DNA of 64,000 bases from Flavobacteriaceae bacterium PS02338 (GTDB lineage: Bacteria; Bacteroidota; Bacteroidia; Sphingobacteriales; Sphingobacteriaceae), in the NCBI GenBank assembly GCA_029959615.1, contig JASCOD010000013.1:62001-126000 (forward strand), written 5' to 3'. Both the position numbers and the translations under genes were made by a program. Positions 33,437-41,997 of the stretch are shown here, piece after piece. Positions within the stretch are counted from its first letter, which is position 1; each line of letters begins with the position of its first letter. The notes below the pieces were generated by a model. That model saw only the letters and a program-made list of their open reading frames with translations. It had not been told where the DNA came from and did not search any database.

Positions 33437-34045
33437 ATGGCAAGATACACCGGACCAAAGTCCAAAATCGCCCGTAAATTCAGAGAGCCAATTTTCGGCC
33501 CTGATAAAGTACTAGACAGAAAAAACTATCCTCCAGGCCAACATGGTGCTTCTAAAAGAAGAGGAAAGCAATCTGAGTACGCAGTACAGTTAATGGAAAA
33601 ACAAAAAGTAAAATACACTTATGGTGTGTTAGAAAAACAATTCCGTAACTTATTTACAAAAGCTTCTTCACGTCAAGGTATCACTGGTGATAACTTGTTA
33701 CAATTACTAGAAGCTCGTTTAGATAATACAGTATATAGATTAGGTATTGCTCCAACCCGTTCAGGTGCTCGTCAATTAGTTAGCCACAAGCACATTACTG
33801 TAAACGGTGAGATAGTTAATATTCCTTCATACCAATTAAGAGCTGGTGATGTTGTAGCGGTAAGAGAGAAATCAAAATCTCTTGAAGCGATTTCAAACTC
33901 AGTAGCTGGCAGAGCAATCAACAAGTTTTCTTGGTTAGATTGGAACGCTAAAGAATTATCAGGTAAATTCTTGTCATACCCAAATCGTGACGAAATTCCT
34001 GAGAACATTAAGGAAAACCTTATAGTCGAGTTATACTCGAAGTAA
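33437..34045 (+). CDS. rpsD: 30S ribosomal protein S4
   Basis: 202 residues: MARYTGPKSKIARKFREPI start, then an S4 RNA-binding domain (LEARLDNTVYRLGIAPTR ... SHKHITVNGEIVNIPSY). It is a primary 16S binder and, in other bacteria, the autorepressor of the alpha operon. An intrinsic terminator follows its stop. Confidence 0.97.
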   Translation: MARYTGPKSKIARKFREPIFGPDKVLDRKNYPPGQHGASKRRGKQSEYAVQLMEKQKVKYTYGVLEKQFRNLFTKASSRQGITGDNLLQLLEARLDNTVYRLGIAPTRSGARQLVSHKHITVNGEIVNIPSYQLRAGDVVAVREKSKSLEAISNSVAGRAINKFSWLDWNAKELSGKFLSYPNRDEIPENIKENLIVELYSK

Positions 34046-34053
34046 TCATAACG

Positions 34054-34082
34054 GTTAAAGCCCTGGTGGCTTTAACTTTTTT
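34054..34082 (+). terminator. Intrinsic terminator between rpsD and rpoA
   Basis: GTTAAAGCC (34054-34062) pairs perfectly with GGCTTTAAC (34068-34076), loop of 5, then six T. rpoA starts 41 bases later with no clear promoter, so this may be a partial stop that lowers rpoA and rplQ output relative to ribosomal genes. Confidence 0.75.
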
Positions 34083-34123
34083 ATGTTACGCAACATTAAT
34101 AAACGATCTAAAAACATTAATAA

Positions 34124-35116
34124 ATGGCAATTTTAGCATTTCAGAAACCAGATAAGGTAATCATGCAGAAATCAACGGATTTCGATGGTCAATTTGAATT
34201 TCGTCCTTTAGAGCCCGGTTTCGGTGTAACAATTGGTAACGCCCTAAGAAGAATTTTACTTTCTTCTTTAGAAGGCTTTGCTATTACCAGTATTCGTTTT
34301 TCAGGCGTTTCTCATGAGTTTTCTACTATCAAAGGTGTAGTTGAAGATTTAACAGAAATCATCCTTAACTTAAAACAAGTACGTTTTAAGAAAGTTGGAG
34401 AATCTGGCGATTCTGAAAAAATCTTTATCATTATAAATGGTCAAGATCAATTCCTAGCAGGAGATATTACAAAGTTCTCTAACAATTTTGAGGTGTTAAA
34501 CCCAGAATTGGTAGTTTGCAACATGGAGAAATCGGTTACTTTGGAAGTTGAATTAACTGTAAACAAAGGACGTGGTTATGTACCTGCAGAAGAGAACAAA
34601 GTTTCTGATAGCGTAGTTGGTGTAATTGCAATCGATTCGATCTTTACTCCAATGAAAAATGTGAAATACACGATTGAGAACTATCGTGTTGAGCAAAAAA
34701 CAGATTACGAGAAATTAGTCTTAGATATTTCTACTGATGGTTCTATCCACCCAGAAGAAGCTTTGAAAGAAGCAGCTAAGATTTTGATCCAACACTTTAT
34801 GTTGTTCTCTGACGAGAATTTAGTATTGGAATCTCAAGCTAAAGAAGAAACTAAAGAAGTTGATGAGGAAATCTTACATATGCGTAAAATCCTTAAAACT
34901 GAATTGGTTGATTTAGATTTATCTGTACGTGCATTAAACTGCTTAAAAGCTGCTGATATCCGTACTTTAGCTGATCTAGTTTCTTATGATGTTGCTGATA
35001 TGTTAAAATTCAGAAACTTTGGTAAGAAGTCATTAACTGAAATCCAAGAATTGGTAAAATCTAAACAATTATCGTTTGGAATGAACCTTTCTAAATTCAA
35101 GTTAGACGAAGAGTAA
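34124..35116 (+). CDS. rpoA: RNA polymerase alpha subunit
   Basis: 330 residues. The N-terminal dimerisation domain has EPGFGVTIGNALRRILLSSL; the linker is acidic (AKEETKEVDEE); the C-terminal domain that binds DNA and activators is at about 255-325 (LNCLKAADIRTLADLVSY ... NFGKKSLTEIQELV). Start at ATG 34124. Confidence 0.97.
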   Translation: MAILAFQKPDKVIMQKSTDFDGQFEFRPLEPGFGVTIGNALRRILLSSLEGFAITSIRFSGVSHEFSTIKGVVEDLTEIILNLKQVRFKKVGESGDSEKIFIIINGQDQFLAGDITKFSNNFEVLNPELVVCNMEKSVTLEVELTVNKGRGYVPAEENKVSDSVVGVIAIDSIFTPMKNVKYTIENYRVEQKTDYEKLVLDISTDGSIHPEEALKEAAKILIQHFMLFSDENLVLESQAKEETKEVDEEILHMRKILKTELVDLDLSVRALNCLKAADIRTLADLVSYDVADMLKFRNFGKKSLTEIQELVKSKQLSFGMNLSKFKLDEE

Positions 35117-35216
35117 GTGCTTTGCGATAAGCGCGTTAGAATAGAATAAATATTCACTGTGTGTAATTCCCTCAGATTAAGTTCAAAGAGACGGTGCACA
35201 CTTTATAAACAAAAAA

Positions 35217-35786
35217 ATGAGACACGGTAAAAAACACAACCACTTAGGAAGAACTACTTCGCACAGAAAAGCGATGTTGGCTAACATGGCTACTTCTTTG
35301 ATTAAACACAAAAGAATTACTACTACATTAGCCAAAGCTAAAGCTTTACGTGTTTATGTAGAGCCAATCATCACTAAATCTAAAAACGATACTACTCACT
35401 CACGTCGTACAGTATTTGCTTACTTACAAGACAAAGAAGTAGTAACAGAGTTATTCCGTGATGTAGCAGCTAAAGTTGCTAATCGTCCAGGTGGTTACAC
35501 TCGTATCATCAAATTAAACAACCGTTTAGGAGATAACGCAGAGATGGCGTTAATCGAATTGGTAGATTACAACGAGGTATATGGAAAAGATGCGGCGGCG
35601 GCTGAGAAGAAAACTACTCGTAGAGGAAGAACTAAAGCTAAGAAAGCTGATGCTCCCGCTACAGAAGTGAAAGAAGAAGCAGCTCCAGTTGTTGAAGCTA
35701 AAGAAGAAGTTGCTGAGGCACCTGTTGCTGAAGAAGCTGCTGCTGAAGCACCAGCTGCTGACGATGCAGAAGAGCAAAAAGCGTAA
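35217..35786 (+). CDS. rplQ: 50S ribosomal protein L17 with acidic Ala/Glu tail
   Basis: 189 residues. The L17 core (MRHGKKHNHLGRTTSHRKAM to about residue 122) is followed by a basic patch (KKTTRRGRTKAKK) and an Ala/Glu/Val-rich tail of about 50 residues. Tails of this kind are common in L17 of this phylum and probably disordered. It ends the super-operon; a strong terminator follows. Confidence 0.97.
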   Translation: MRHGKKHNHLGRTTSHRKAMLANMATSLIKHKRITTTLAKAKALRVYVEPIITKSKNDTTHSRRTVFAYLQDKEVVTELFRDVAAKVANRPGGYTRIIKLNNRLGDNAEMALIELVDYNEVYGKDAAAAEKKTTRRGRTKAKKADAPATEVKEEAAPVVEAKEEVAEAPVAEEAAAEAPAADDAEEQKA

Positions 35787-35810
35787 TCTAACTAACTTAT
35801 TGTTATGCTT

Positions 35811-35841
35811 AACCCTCTAGGATTTCCTAGAGGGTTTTTTT
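35811..35841 (+). terminator. Terminator of the ribosomal super-operon
   Basis: A perfect 11-bp stem, AACCCTCTAGG (35811-35821) with CCTAGAGGGTT (35826-35836), closes a 4-nt loop and is followed by a T-run. The flanking A-run suggests it may also work for the convergent gene. Confidence 0.9.
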
Positions 35842-35848
35842 GTTTTAT

Positions 35849-36430
35849 CTAGGGCTGATCGATGTTATTTTTTAGTCTTATGAACTGGAGATGGTTCATC
35901 CTTTTTCCAACCAATATCTTTTCACCAACAATCTCAAAACCTAATTTTAAGTACAATTTTTGAGCGTCTGGATTTATGTGATCTACTAACAAGCCAAGAG
36001 TTTCATTTCTTTCGTAGACGTACTCGTCAATTAGAAACTGAAAAATCTTTGATCCGATGCCTTGGCCTTGCTGATCGGGGCTTACTCCAATACTATCTAT
36101 GTAATATTCTCCTGCTTGGGTTTCATCTTCAGTATCTAAGTTTCTATCGAACATAGATTTTATTTGATGAGCTACAGGTTCTCTTAGTTCTTTTAACATT
36201 GCACCATCATATACCAAGGCAGCGGCAACGATTTTATTATTAGATTCGACTACCCAACAATTTTCATGGGAATATTGGTTGTTGGTTTTTTGTATTAGGC
36301 TATTTAGTAGTTGAATAGCTTTCTCTTTTGAGTTTTCTCCAATAAAATGATAGATAATTTCCTCCATTGCGAGGAAGATGCATGAGGCAATGCTCTTAGA
36401 TTCCTCTTGTTTTGCTTTTCTAATTAACAT
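35849..36430 (-). CDS. GNAT-family N-acetyltransferase
   Basis: 193 residues. The acetyl-CoA-binding motif is IGVSPDQQGQGIGSKIFQFL (Q/RxxGxG/A type) and the C-terminal GNAT helix is NPDAQKLYLKLGFEIVGE. The substrate is not predictable. It lies 21 bases after peptidase E on the same strand and is probably cotranscribed. Confidence 0.88.
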   Translation of the reverse strand: MLIRKAKQEESKSIASCIFLAMEEIIYHFIGENSKEKAIQLLNSLIQKTNNQYSHENCWVVESNNKIVAAALVYDGAMLKELREPVAHQIKSMFDRNLDTEDETQAGEYYIDSIGVSPDQQGQGIGSKIFQFLIDEYVYERNETLGLLVDHINPDAQKLYLKLGFEIVGEKILVGKRMNHLQFIRLKNNIDQP

Positions 36431-36451
36431 TATGAAGCTTATTTATTACGG

Positions 36452-37150
36452 TTATAGTCTACTTCCAATTTCAATTTCGTAGGGAGGTTGGCTTTGTTCA
36501 AATATTCTGGTCAGTTGAGTCCCTTCTACGGTGATTTGATTTCCAATTCTTCTGATCCAATTGCCTTCTCTTAGACCCACTACTTTAATGTTATTTTGAG
36601 TGAGGAATTCTAATATCCTAGTTTCTCTAGTCTCTCCATTGTGTTTAATTTCTGGGGTTGGATCTAGGTAGTGAGGATTGATATTGAAAGGCACAAGTTC
36701 CATACATTGAAAACTTGGAGGATATACAATTGGCATGTCATTGGTTGTTTTCATGTTGATGCCACCAATATTACTACCAGCGCTGCATCCTAAATAGGGC
36801 TTACCCTTTTCTACGTTTTCCTTGAGAATATTCATTAACCCAAGTTCATGTAGTGTCTTTACTAACAGAAACGTATTTCCTCCACCAGTAAAAAAACCTT
36901 TTGCATTTTCTATTGCTGCTACTTTATCTTCAAATTCATGGATGCCTTTAACTTTAATACCTAGTTCCAAAAAGAAATCAGCAGCTTTTGCCGTATATTC
37001 ATCATGAGAAATTCCACCTGGACGAGCAAAAGGAATAAAGATGATTTCATCTAGACCTTGATAGAGTTTAATAAGCTCCGGTTTAAGGTAGGCTAGATAT
37101 TTTTCTCCGAATAATGTGGAGGTTGAGGCCAGTATGATGTTCATAAGCAT
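36452..37150 (-). CDS. pepE: Peptidase E (alpha-aspartyl dipeptidase, S51)
   Basis: 232 residues. A serine peptidase that cleaves Asp-X dipeptides. The nucleophile is Ser123 in GCSAGSN, with Asp138 and His160 (NPHY) as partners; the spacing equals E. coli PepE S120/D135/H157. The ATG two codons in (37144) aligns better with the E. coli start. A TATATTTG -7 box lies upstream on the minus strand (37167-37174). Confidence 0.9.
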   Translation of the reverse strand: MLMNIILASTSTLFGEKYLAYLKPELIKLYQGLDEIIFIPFARPGGISHDEYTAKAADFFLELGIKVKGIHEFEDKVAAIENAKGFFTGGGNTFLLVKTLHELGLMNILKENVEKGKPYLGCSAGSNIGGINMKTTNDMPIVYPPSFQCMELVPFNINPHYLDPTPEIKHNGETRETRILEFLTQNNIKVVGLREGNWIRRIGNQITVEGTQLTRIFEQSQPPYEIEIGSRL

Positions 37151-37481
37151 TTAATTAATTACTGCCAAATATAACGAAGCTAAATTTATCGTGTTTAATT
37201 TATCAACGACTTTCCGTTGTACGTCATTCCCGCGAAGGCGGGAACCACGGAGTGCTCATCTAAGATAATCCTAAAGCGGATTAAAGCCTACTATAGCATT
37301 ACTATTGCTGATCGAGCTGGCAATAATGAGATCAAGTTGAGAACGGTTGCTACTCGAGCTGCTAAAGCGTAATCAGAACAGCTAATACTTTCCTCCACAT
37401 GTTACTCGCTTACCTTGACTACTAACTCATGACCATTTATTATAGGTATAATCGTATTTTTGCACTTTAGCATTAATCAAG
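37151..37481. other. Divergent intergenic region with promoters and hairpin repeat
   Basis: 331 bases. It contains a minus-strand -7 box for pepE (37167-37174), a plus-strand TATTTTTG box for the methyltransferase gene (37455-37462), and a hairpin repeat TTCCCGC-GAAG-GCGGGAA at 37227-37244 of the type common between genes in this group. No gene was seen. Confidence 0.6.
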
Positions 37482-38660
37482 ATGGATCAGCACGGAATAG
37501 CCTTTGTAAATGAGATCAAAAAAGCGATAACAGATTCGGCTTTTGTAAAGTTAGCTTTGGGTAATTACAAAGGTACAGAGGAAGGTTTGAAACAGTTGTA
37601 CGTTAAACCTGTCTTGATCAAGAACAAACAGCTATTGGCCTTTAACTACCGCTATAAAACAAGGGATATTTTCAAAAACTTTGAGATTGAGGAAGGGTTG
37701 TCACTTATTAAAGAGTACTTAGCTGGCGATTTCAATGTGGCTACCTTATTTTCTACCAACGAAGAAGTGATTTTGGAGAGAAGTGCTAAAGGTAGCTTTA
37801 GGTTAAGAACCAAACAGCTGGAAGAGAAAAAAGAAGCTAACTTATCTCATAATAAAGAAAAGAAACGATTGATTTTGGCAAAGGACAACCTTTACCTTCA
37901 TGAACTGGGACTTACCGATGAGCAAGGAACGGTATTTAAAAATGCACAGGATAAGTACAAGCAGATTAACCAGTATATTGAAATCTTAAGCTCTTTAATT
38001 AAGGAGCTTCCTCAAGGTACCATTAAAAATGTAGTGGATATGGGTTCGGGCAAGGGCTACCTTACTTTTGCATTGTATGATTATCTGTTAAGCCATCAAC
38101 AGAAGGCAAATGTAGTAGGAGTGGAATTTAGAAAGGACATGGTAGATCTCTGTAATAGTATTGCTGCTAAGGCCAATTTTGATCAGCTTTCATTTGTGGA
38201 AGGAACCATCGATAATTACGAAAATGATAAAATTAATTTGCTAATAGCCCTACACGCTTGTGATACGGCTACCGATGATGCCATTTACAAAGGAATTAAA
38301 GCGAATGCAGAACTGATTGTGGTTGCTCCTTGTTGCCATAAGCAGATACGTAGAGAGATTGAGAAAAATAAAGCCCAGAACGATTTAAATTTTCTGACTA
38401 AACATGGCATATTCTTGGAACGCCAAGCAGAAATGGTCACTGACGGTTTACGTGCTTTAATATTGGAGTATTTTGGCTATAAAACAAAAGTATTTGAGTT
38501 TGTGTCTGATGTACATACGCCTAAGAATGTTTTGGTGGTAGGTATTAGGAATAAGGAGCAAGGAGCAAGGAGTAAAGATGAAATTCTACAAAAAATAAAA
38601 GATACCAAGGCTTATTTTGGGATTAGTTATCATCATTTAGAAAGGTTACTTGAGCTTTAA
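37482..38660 (+). CDS. SAM-dependent methyltransferase (METTL25/Trm13-like, Methyltransf_32 type)
   Basis: 392 residues. The SAM-binding motif is VVDMGSGKGYLTFALY (about 186-201). Further signature segments are LIALHACDTATDDAI and VVAPCCHKQ, which recall the METTL25/RRNAD1 and Trm13-related group that acts on RNA. The N-terminal 150 residues have no recognised fold. Near the C-terminus an out-of-character stretch, RNKEQGARSKDE, is encoded by a 7-bp DNA repeat and looks like an inserted low-complexity segment. Its substrate is unknown. Confidence 0.8.
   Translation: MDQHGIAFVNEIKKAITDSAFVKLALGNYKGTEEGLKQLYVKPVLIKNKQLLAFNYRYKTRDIFKNFEIEEGLSLIKEYLAGDFNVATLFSTNEEVILERSAKGSFRLRTKQLEEKKEANLSHNKEKKRLILAKDNLYLHELGLTDEQGTVFKNAQDKYKQINQYIEILSSLIKELPQGTIKNVVDMGSGKGYLTFALYDYLLSHQQKANVVGVEFRKDMVDLCNSIAAKANFDQLSFVEGTIDNYENDKINLLIALHACDTATDDAIYKGIKANAELIVVAPCCHKQIRREIEKNKAQNDLNFLTKHGIFLERQAEMVTDGLRALILEYFGYKTKVFEFVSDVHTPKNVLVVGIRNKEQGARSKDEILQKIKDTKAYFGISYHHLERLLEL
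38548..38575 (+). repeat. 7-bp tandem repeat inside the methyltransferase gene
   Basis: Four successive heptamers, GGAATAA, GGAGCAA, GGAGCAA, GGAGTAA, run in frame near the 3' end of the gene. They have the same period as the intergenic heptamer arrays at 54.6-56.3 kb. Confidence 0.75.
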
Positions 38661-38767
38661 TATATTATACCTTTTTCATAGTTCCCAAAGAAGGGCGAAA
38701 ACGTCGTCATTGCGAAATATAAAGAGTCTATTAATAATGTTAGCGGAGGACTTAACTTCCTGAATGC

Positions 38768-39370
38768 CTAGCTTTGCACCCTCGCCAGCGGCGGCTGGAT
38801 TAAAATATAATTAGTTGTAAATCCAAAGCAAAACACCTCTATTTTTCTTAATAATCTATCTATTTGTTTCATCTGATCATCGGCTATGACAGGACAGCCT
38901 GCACTTTGACCAAATAGGATGTGGGGATAGATCTCGTAATTAGGAACAGGTGTGTAAGAATGCAGTACCACAATTCTCTTAAAGGCATTGCTATTAGATT
39001 GCTCCAATCCATACATTTTGTAATGAATGTTAATGCCCCAATTGCTGTAAGCTCTATTTTTTACCTTGTATTTTCCTAGTGAGGTACAATTGCTACCCAC
39101 TTTGTTGCTGAACACTGGTTTTTGGACTGTACTGCTTCCACCTACGCCATGGGCACACATGCCAGCGATGAGCGTTTTCTTTTGTTGAAAATCGTAAACG
39201 AATAATCTGTTTTTCCCAGAGGGAAGGCTCATGTCAACCATGATACAAATGGTAGTATCTAATTTGTTTTTCTTTGCGAAGGCAAATGCCTCGGAGATTT
39301 TTTCAGCTTTTATGCTTGTTGCTGGTGAAAAAATATTGATGAAGAGTAGCAGTAATTTGAGGTTGATCAT
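38768..39370 (-). CDS. Exported murein L,D-transpeptidase-like protein (YkuD_2 type)
   Basis: 200 residues with an N-terminal signal peptide (about 1-22). The catalytic segment is VVLHSYTPVPN (His137) and GQSAGCPVI (Cys159), as in the L,D-transpeptidase catalytic domain family. It would act on peptidoglycan in the periplasm. The last eight residues (PPLARVQS) are encoded in repeat-like sequence and may be a drifted stop region. Confidence 0.83.
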   Translation of the reverse strand: MINLKLLLLFINIFSPATSIKAEKISEAFAFAKKNKLDTTICIMVDMSLPSGKNRLFVYDFQQKKTLIAGMCAHGVGGSSTVQKPVFSNKVGSNCTSLGKYKVKNRAYSNWGINIHYKMYGLEQSNSNAFKRIVVLHSYTPVPNYEIYPHILFGQSAGCPVIADDQMKQIDRLLRKIEVFCFGFTTNYILIQPPLARVQS

Positions 39371-39693
39371 ATTTAAAGATAAGGTTTTGTTATTGATTTA
39401 GCTTTTTCAATCTTTATAGATGGAGTATACAAGATTGACAAAGTTTTAGGCATTTTGCGAGGAACAGACTTTTGTTAATTAAACCTGATGGTAAGCGGGT
39501 ATCTCCCGATTTATCGGGAATAGGAGTGGAAAGCAGGACTAGCGTAGCCAAGAAATACTGCCACTCATTTTCAAATCATCTTTAGGCTTTAAACTTTTAC
39601 TTTTAACTCGATTTCTGCCAAGCTGTCAGCAGTAGTTTGGATTTTCTTTTACATTTTAACAGCTTTTTTTGACAAAATTCTGCCAAAACCCTA
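39371..39693. other. Intergenic region before dnaK
   Basis: About 320 bases. It contains a CCCGAT-TT-ATCGGG hairpin near 39506-39520 within a repeat-like block (to about 39555), and TGTCA/TGACA and TGCCAA/TTGGCA elements nearer dnaK (39620-39697). No gene was seen. Confidence 0.55.
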
Positions 39694-39710
39694 TTGGCAC
39701 ATCGCTTGTT
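39694..39710 (+). promoter_or_regulatory. Sigma-54-like promoter of dnaK
   Basis: TTGGCACATCGCTTGTT resembles the -24/-12 consensus TGGCAC-N5-TTGC: GG at 39696-39697 and, ten bases on, GT (39708-39709) instead of GC. It lies 45 bases before the dnaK ATG and overlaps an inverted repeat TGCCAA-N7-TTGGCA (39681-39699). No TAnnTTTG box is present. Confidence 0.5.
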
Positions 39711-39755
39711 AATAGGAAGTAGAACTAAAAAATAACAAAAGAAATATATAATAAA

Positions 39756-41663
39756 ATGGGAAAAATAATTGGTATAGACTTAGGAACTACGAACTCTTGT
39801 GTTGCGGTAATGGAGGGTAACGAACCTGTGGTTATTGCAAACAGCGAGGGTAAACGTACTACGCCATCTATTGTTGCTTTTACGGAGAACGGTGAGCGCA
39901 AAGTTGGCGAGCCTGCAAAACGTCAGGCAATCACAAACCCAACAAAAACGATCTACTCTATTAAACGCTTTATGGGTAGCAGCTTTGGTGAAGTTGACAA
40001 AGAAGTTGGAAGAGTACCTTATAAAGTGGTAAAAGGTGATAACAACACACCTCGTGTTGAGATTGACGATAGAAAATATACGCCGCAAGAAATTTCGGCA
40101 ATGGTTTTACAGAAAATGAAAAAAACCGCTGAAGATTTCTTAGGTCAAGAAGTTACAGAAGCTGTAATCACAGTTCCTGCTTACTTTAACGATGCGCAAC
40201 GTCAGGCTACAAAAGAAGCTGGTGAGATTGCAGGTTTACAGGTAAAACGTATCATTAACGAGCCTACTGCAGCTGCTTTAGCTTACGGTTTAGACAAAGC
40301 ACACAAAGATATGAAAATTGTAGTGTTTGACTGTGGTGGTGGTACGCATGATGTTTCTGTATTAGAGCTTGGTGATGGTGTATTTGAAGTAAAATCTACT
40401 GATGGTGATACGCACTTAGGTGGTGATGACTTTGACCACATTATCATTGACTGGTTAAACGATGAGTTCAAAGCTGAAAATAACATGGATCTTTCTAAAG
40501 ACCCAATGGCTTTGCAACGTTTAAAAGAAGCTGCTGAGAAAGCTAAAATTGAGTTATCTAGCACAACTTCTACAGAAATTAACTTACCATACATTACTGC
40601 TGACGCTAGCGGCCCTAAACACTTGGTACGTACTTTATCTCGTGCTAAATTTGAGCAATTGGCTGATAGCTTGATCAAACGTACAATCGATCCTTGTAAA
40701 TCTGCTTTGAAAAATGCTGGTTTATCTGTTGGAGATATCGATGAAATTATCTTAGTAGGTGGTTCAACTCGTATCCCTGCAATTCAGGATGCAGTGAAAG
40801 CTTTCTTTGGTAAGGAGCCTTCTAAAGGTGTAAACCCTGATGAGGTGGTAGCAATTGGTGCTGCTATTCAAGGTGGTGTATTAACTGGAGATGTAAAAGA
40901 TGTATTGTTGTTAGATGTTACCCCACTTTCTTTAGGTATCGAAACTATGGGTGGTGTAATGACTAAATTAATCGAGTCTAACACAACTATCCCTACTAAG
41001 AAAACAGAGACTTTCTCTACAGCGGCAGATAGTCAACCATCGGTAGAAATCCACATCTTACAAGGTGAGCGTCCGATGGCAGCTCAAAACCGTACAATTG
41101 GTCGTTTCATGTTAGATGGAATTCCACCAGCACCACGTGGTGTACCTCAAATTGAAGTTGCTTTTGATATTGACGCTAACGGTATCTTACACGTAAGTGC
41201 TAAAGATAAAGCTACCGGTAAAGAGCAAAAAATCCGTATTGAGGCTTCATCTGGTTTAACTGATGCTGAAATTCAGAAAATGAAACAAGAAGCTGAGGCT
41301 AATGCAGAGGCAGATGCTAAAGCGAAAGAAGAAGTGGATAAAATTAACAGTGCAGATGCTTTGATCTTCTCTACTGAGAAACAGTTGAAGGAGTTTGGTG
41401 ATAAATTATCTGATGATAAAAAAGCACCAATTGAGGAAGGTTTGAAAAAACTAAAAGAAGCTCATGCAGCTCGTAACTTCGCTGATATCGAAGCGGCACA
41501 AACTGAGTTGCAAAATGCTTGGAATGTTGCTTCTGAAGAGATGTACAAAGCAGGTCAGGAAGGACAACCACAAGGTGATGCTGGGCAAGCTGAACCTCAA
41601 CAAGGTGGTGATACCGTAACTGATGTTGATTACGAAGAAGTAAAAGACGACGAGAAGAAATAA
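39756..41663 (+). CDS. dnaK: Molecular chaperone DnaK (Hsp70)
   Basis: 635 residues. The ATPase domain begins MGKIIGIDLGTTNSCVAVME and includes the phosphate and adenosine motifs (VVFDCGGGTHDVSVLELG, ILVGGSTRIP). The linker is DVLLLDVTPLSLG, followed by the substrate-binding domain and an acidic Glu/Asp-rich tail with Gln/Gly repeats. Works with DnaJ and GrpE, which are not in this window. Confidence 0.98.
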   Translation: MGKIIGIDLGTTNSCVAVMEGNEPVVIANSEGKRTTPSIVAFTENGERKVGEPAKRQAITNPTKTIYSIKRFMGSSFGEVDKEVGRVPYKVVKGDNNTPRVEIDDRKYTPQEISAMVLQKMKKTAEDFLGQEVTEAVITVPAYFNDAQRQATKEAGEIAGLQVKRIINEPTAAALAYGLDKAHKDMKIVVFDCGGGTHDVSVLELGDGVFEVKSTDGDTHLGGDDFDHIIIDWLNDEFKAENNMDLSKDPMALQRLKEAAEKAKIELSSTTSTEINLPYITADASGPKHLVRTLSRAKFEQLADSLIKRTIDPCKSALKNAGLSVGDIDEIILVGGSTRIPAIQDAVKAFFGKEPSKGVNPDEVVAIGAAIQGGVLTGDVKDVLLLDVTPLSLGIETMGGVMTKLIESNTTIPTKKTETFSTAADSQPSVEIHILQGERPMAAQNRTIGRFMLDGIPPAPRGVPQIEVAFDIDANGILHVSAKDKATGKEQKIRIEASSGLTDAEIQKMKQEAEANAEADAKAKEEVDKINSADALIFSTEKQLKEFGDKLSDDKKAPIEEGLKKLKEAHAARNFADIEAAQTELQNAWNVASEEMYKAGQEGQPQGDAGQAEPQQGGDTVTDVDYEEVKDDEKK

Positions 41664-41686
41664 TTTCTAGTCCTAAAATAAAATAG

Positions 41687-41720
41687 AAAGCGTTGCTGAT
41701 TATTCAGTAACGCTTTTTTT
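41687..41720 (+). terminator. Intrinsic terminator of dnaK
   Basis: AAAGCGTTGCTGA (41687-41699) pairs with TCAGTAACGCTTT (41704-41716) along 13 positions with one G-T pair, loop of 4, followed by a T-run. Confidence 0.85.
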
Positions 41721-41997
41721 GTGAGTTTCGTCATCGCAAACTTTGCGAAGCAATCTTTGAAAATGAATGTTAGCGTTTCAAGCTAAGTTTAGCTAAGTCC
41801 ATCCCGTACTTGCTTCGGGATCATTCGCAGCTATCTTTTTGCTCAAAATTCTTCATCCTGAGCCCGTGGAAGGACTTCCATTGCAAGAATGCTTCGGCTA
41901 TCTGTTACGATTTATCGGAAAACTCAGCATGACAGTAATATGGGCGTACTTGCAAACAAAAAGTATCTCCGCTACTCTAGGGTTTAGTGAACCAAAT
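41721..41997. repeat. Intergenic mosaic of dispersed repeat fragments
   Basis: The gap after dnaK (334 bases from the stop) is built of fragments typical of this genome's repeats: TCGTCATCGCAAA ... GCGAAGCAATC, ATCCCGTACTTGCTTCGGGAT (palindromic ends ATCCCG/CGGGAT), and a TCATCCTGAGC block. No gene was seen. Confidence 0.55.

Noticed and set aside
35550..35777. Minus-strand frame over the end of rplQ
   Set aside because: It is the antisense of the Ala/Glu-rich tail; composition is Ser/Phe-rich nonsense.
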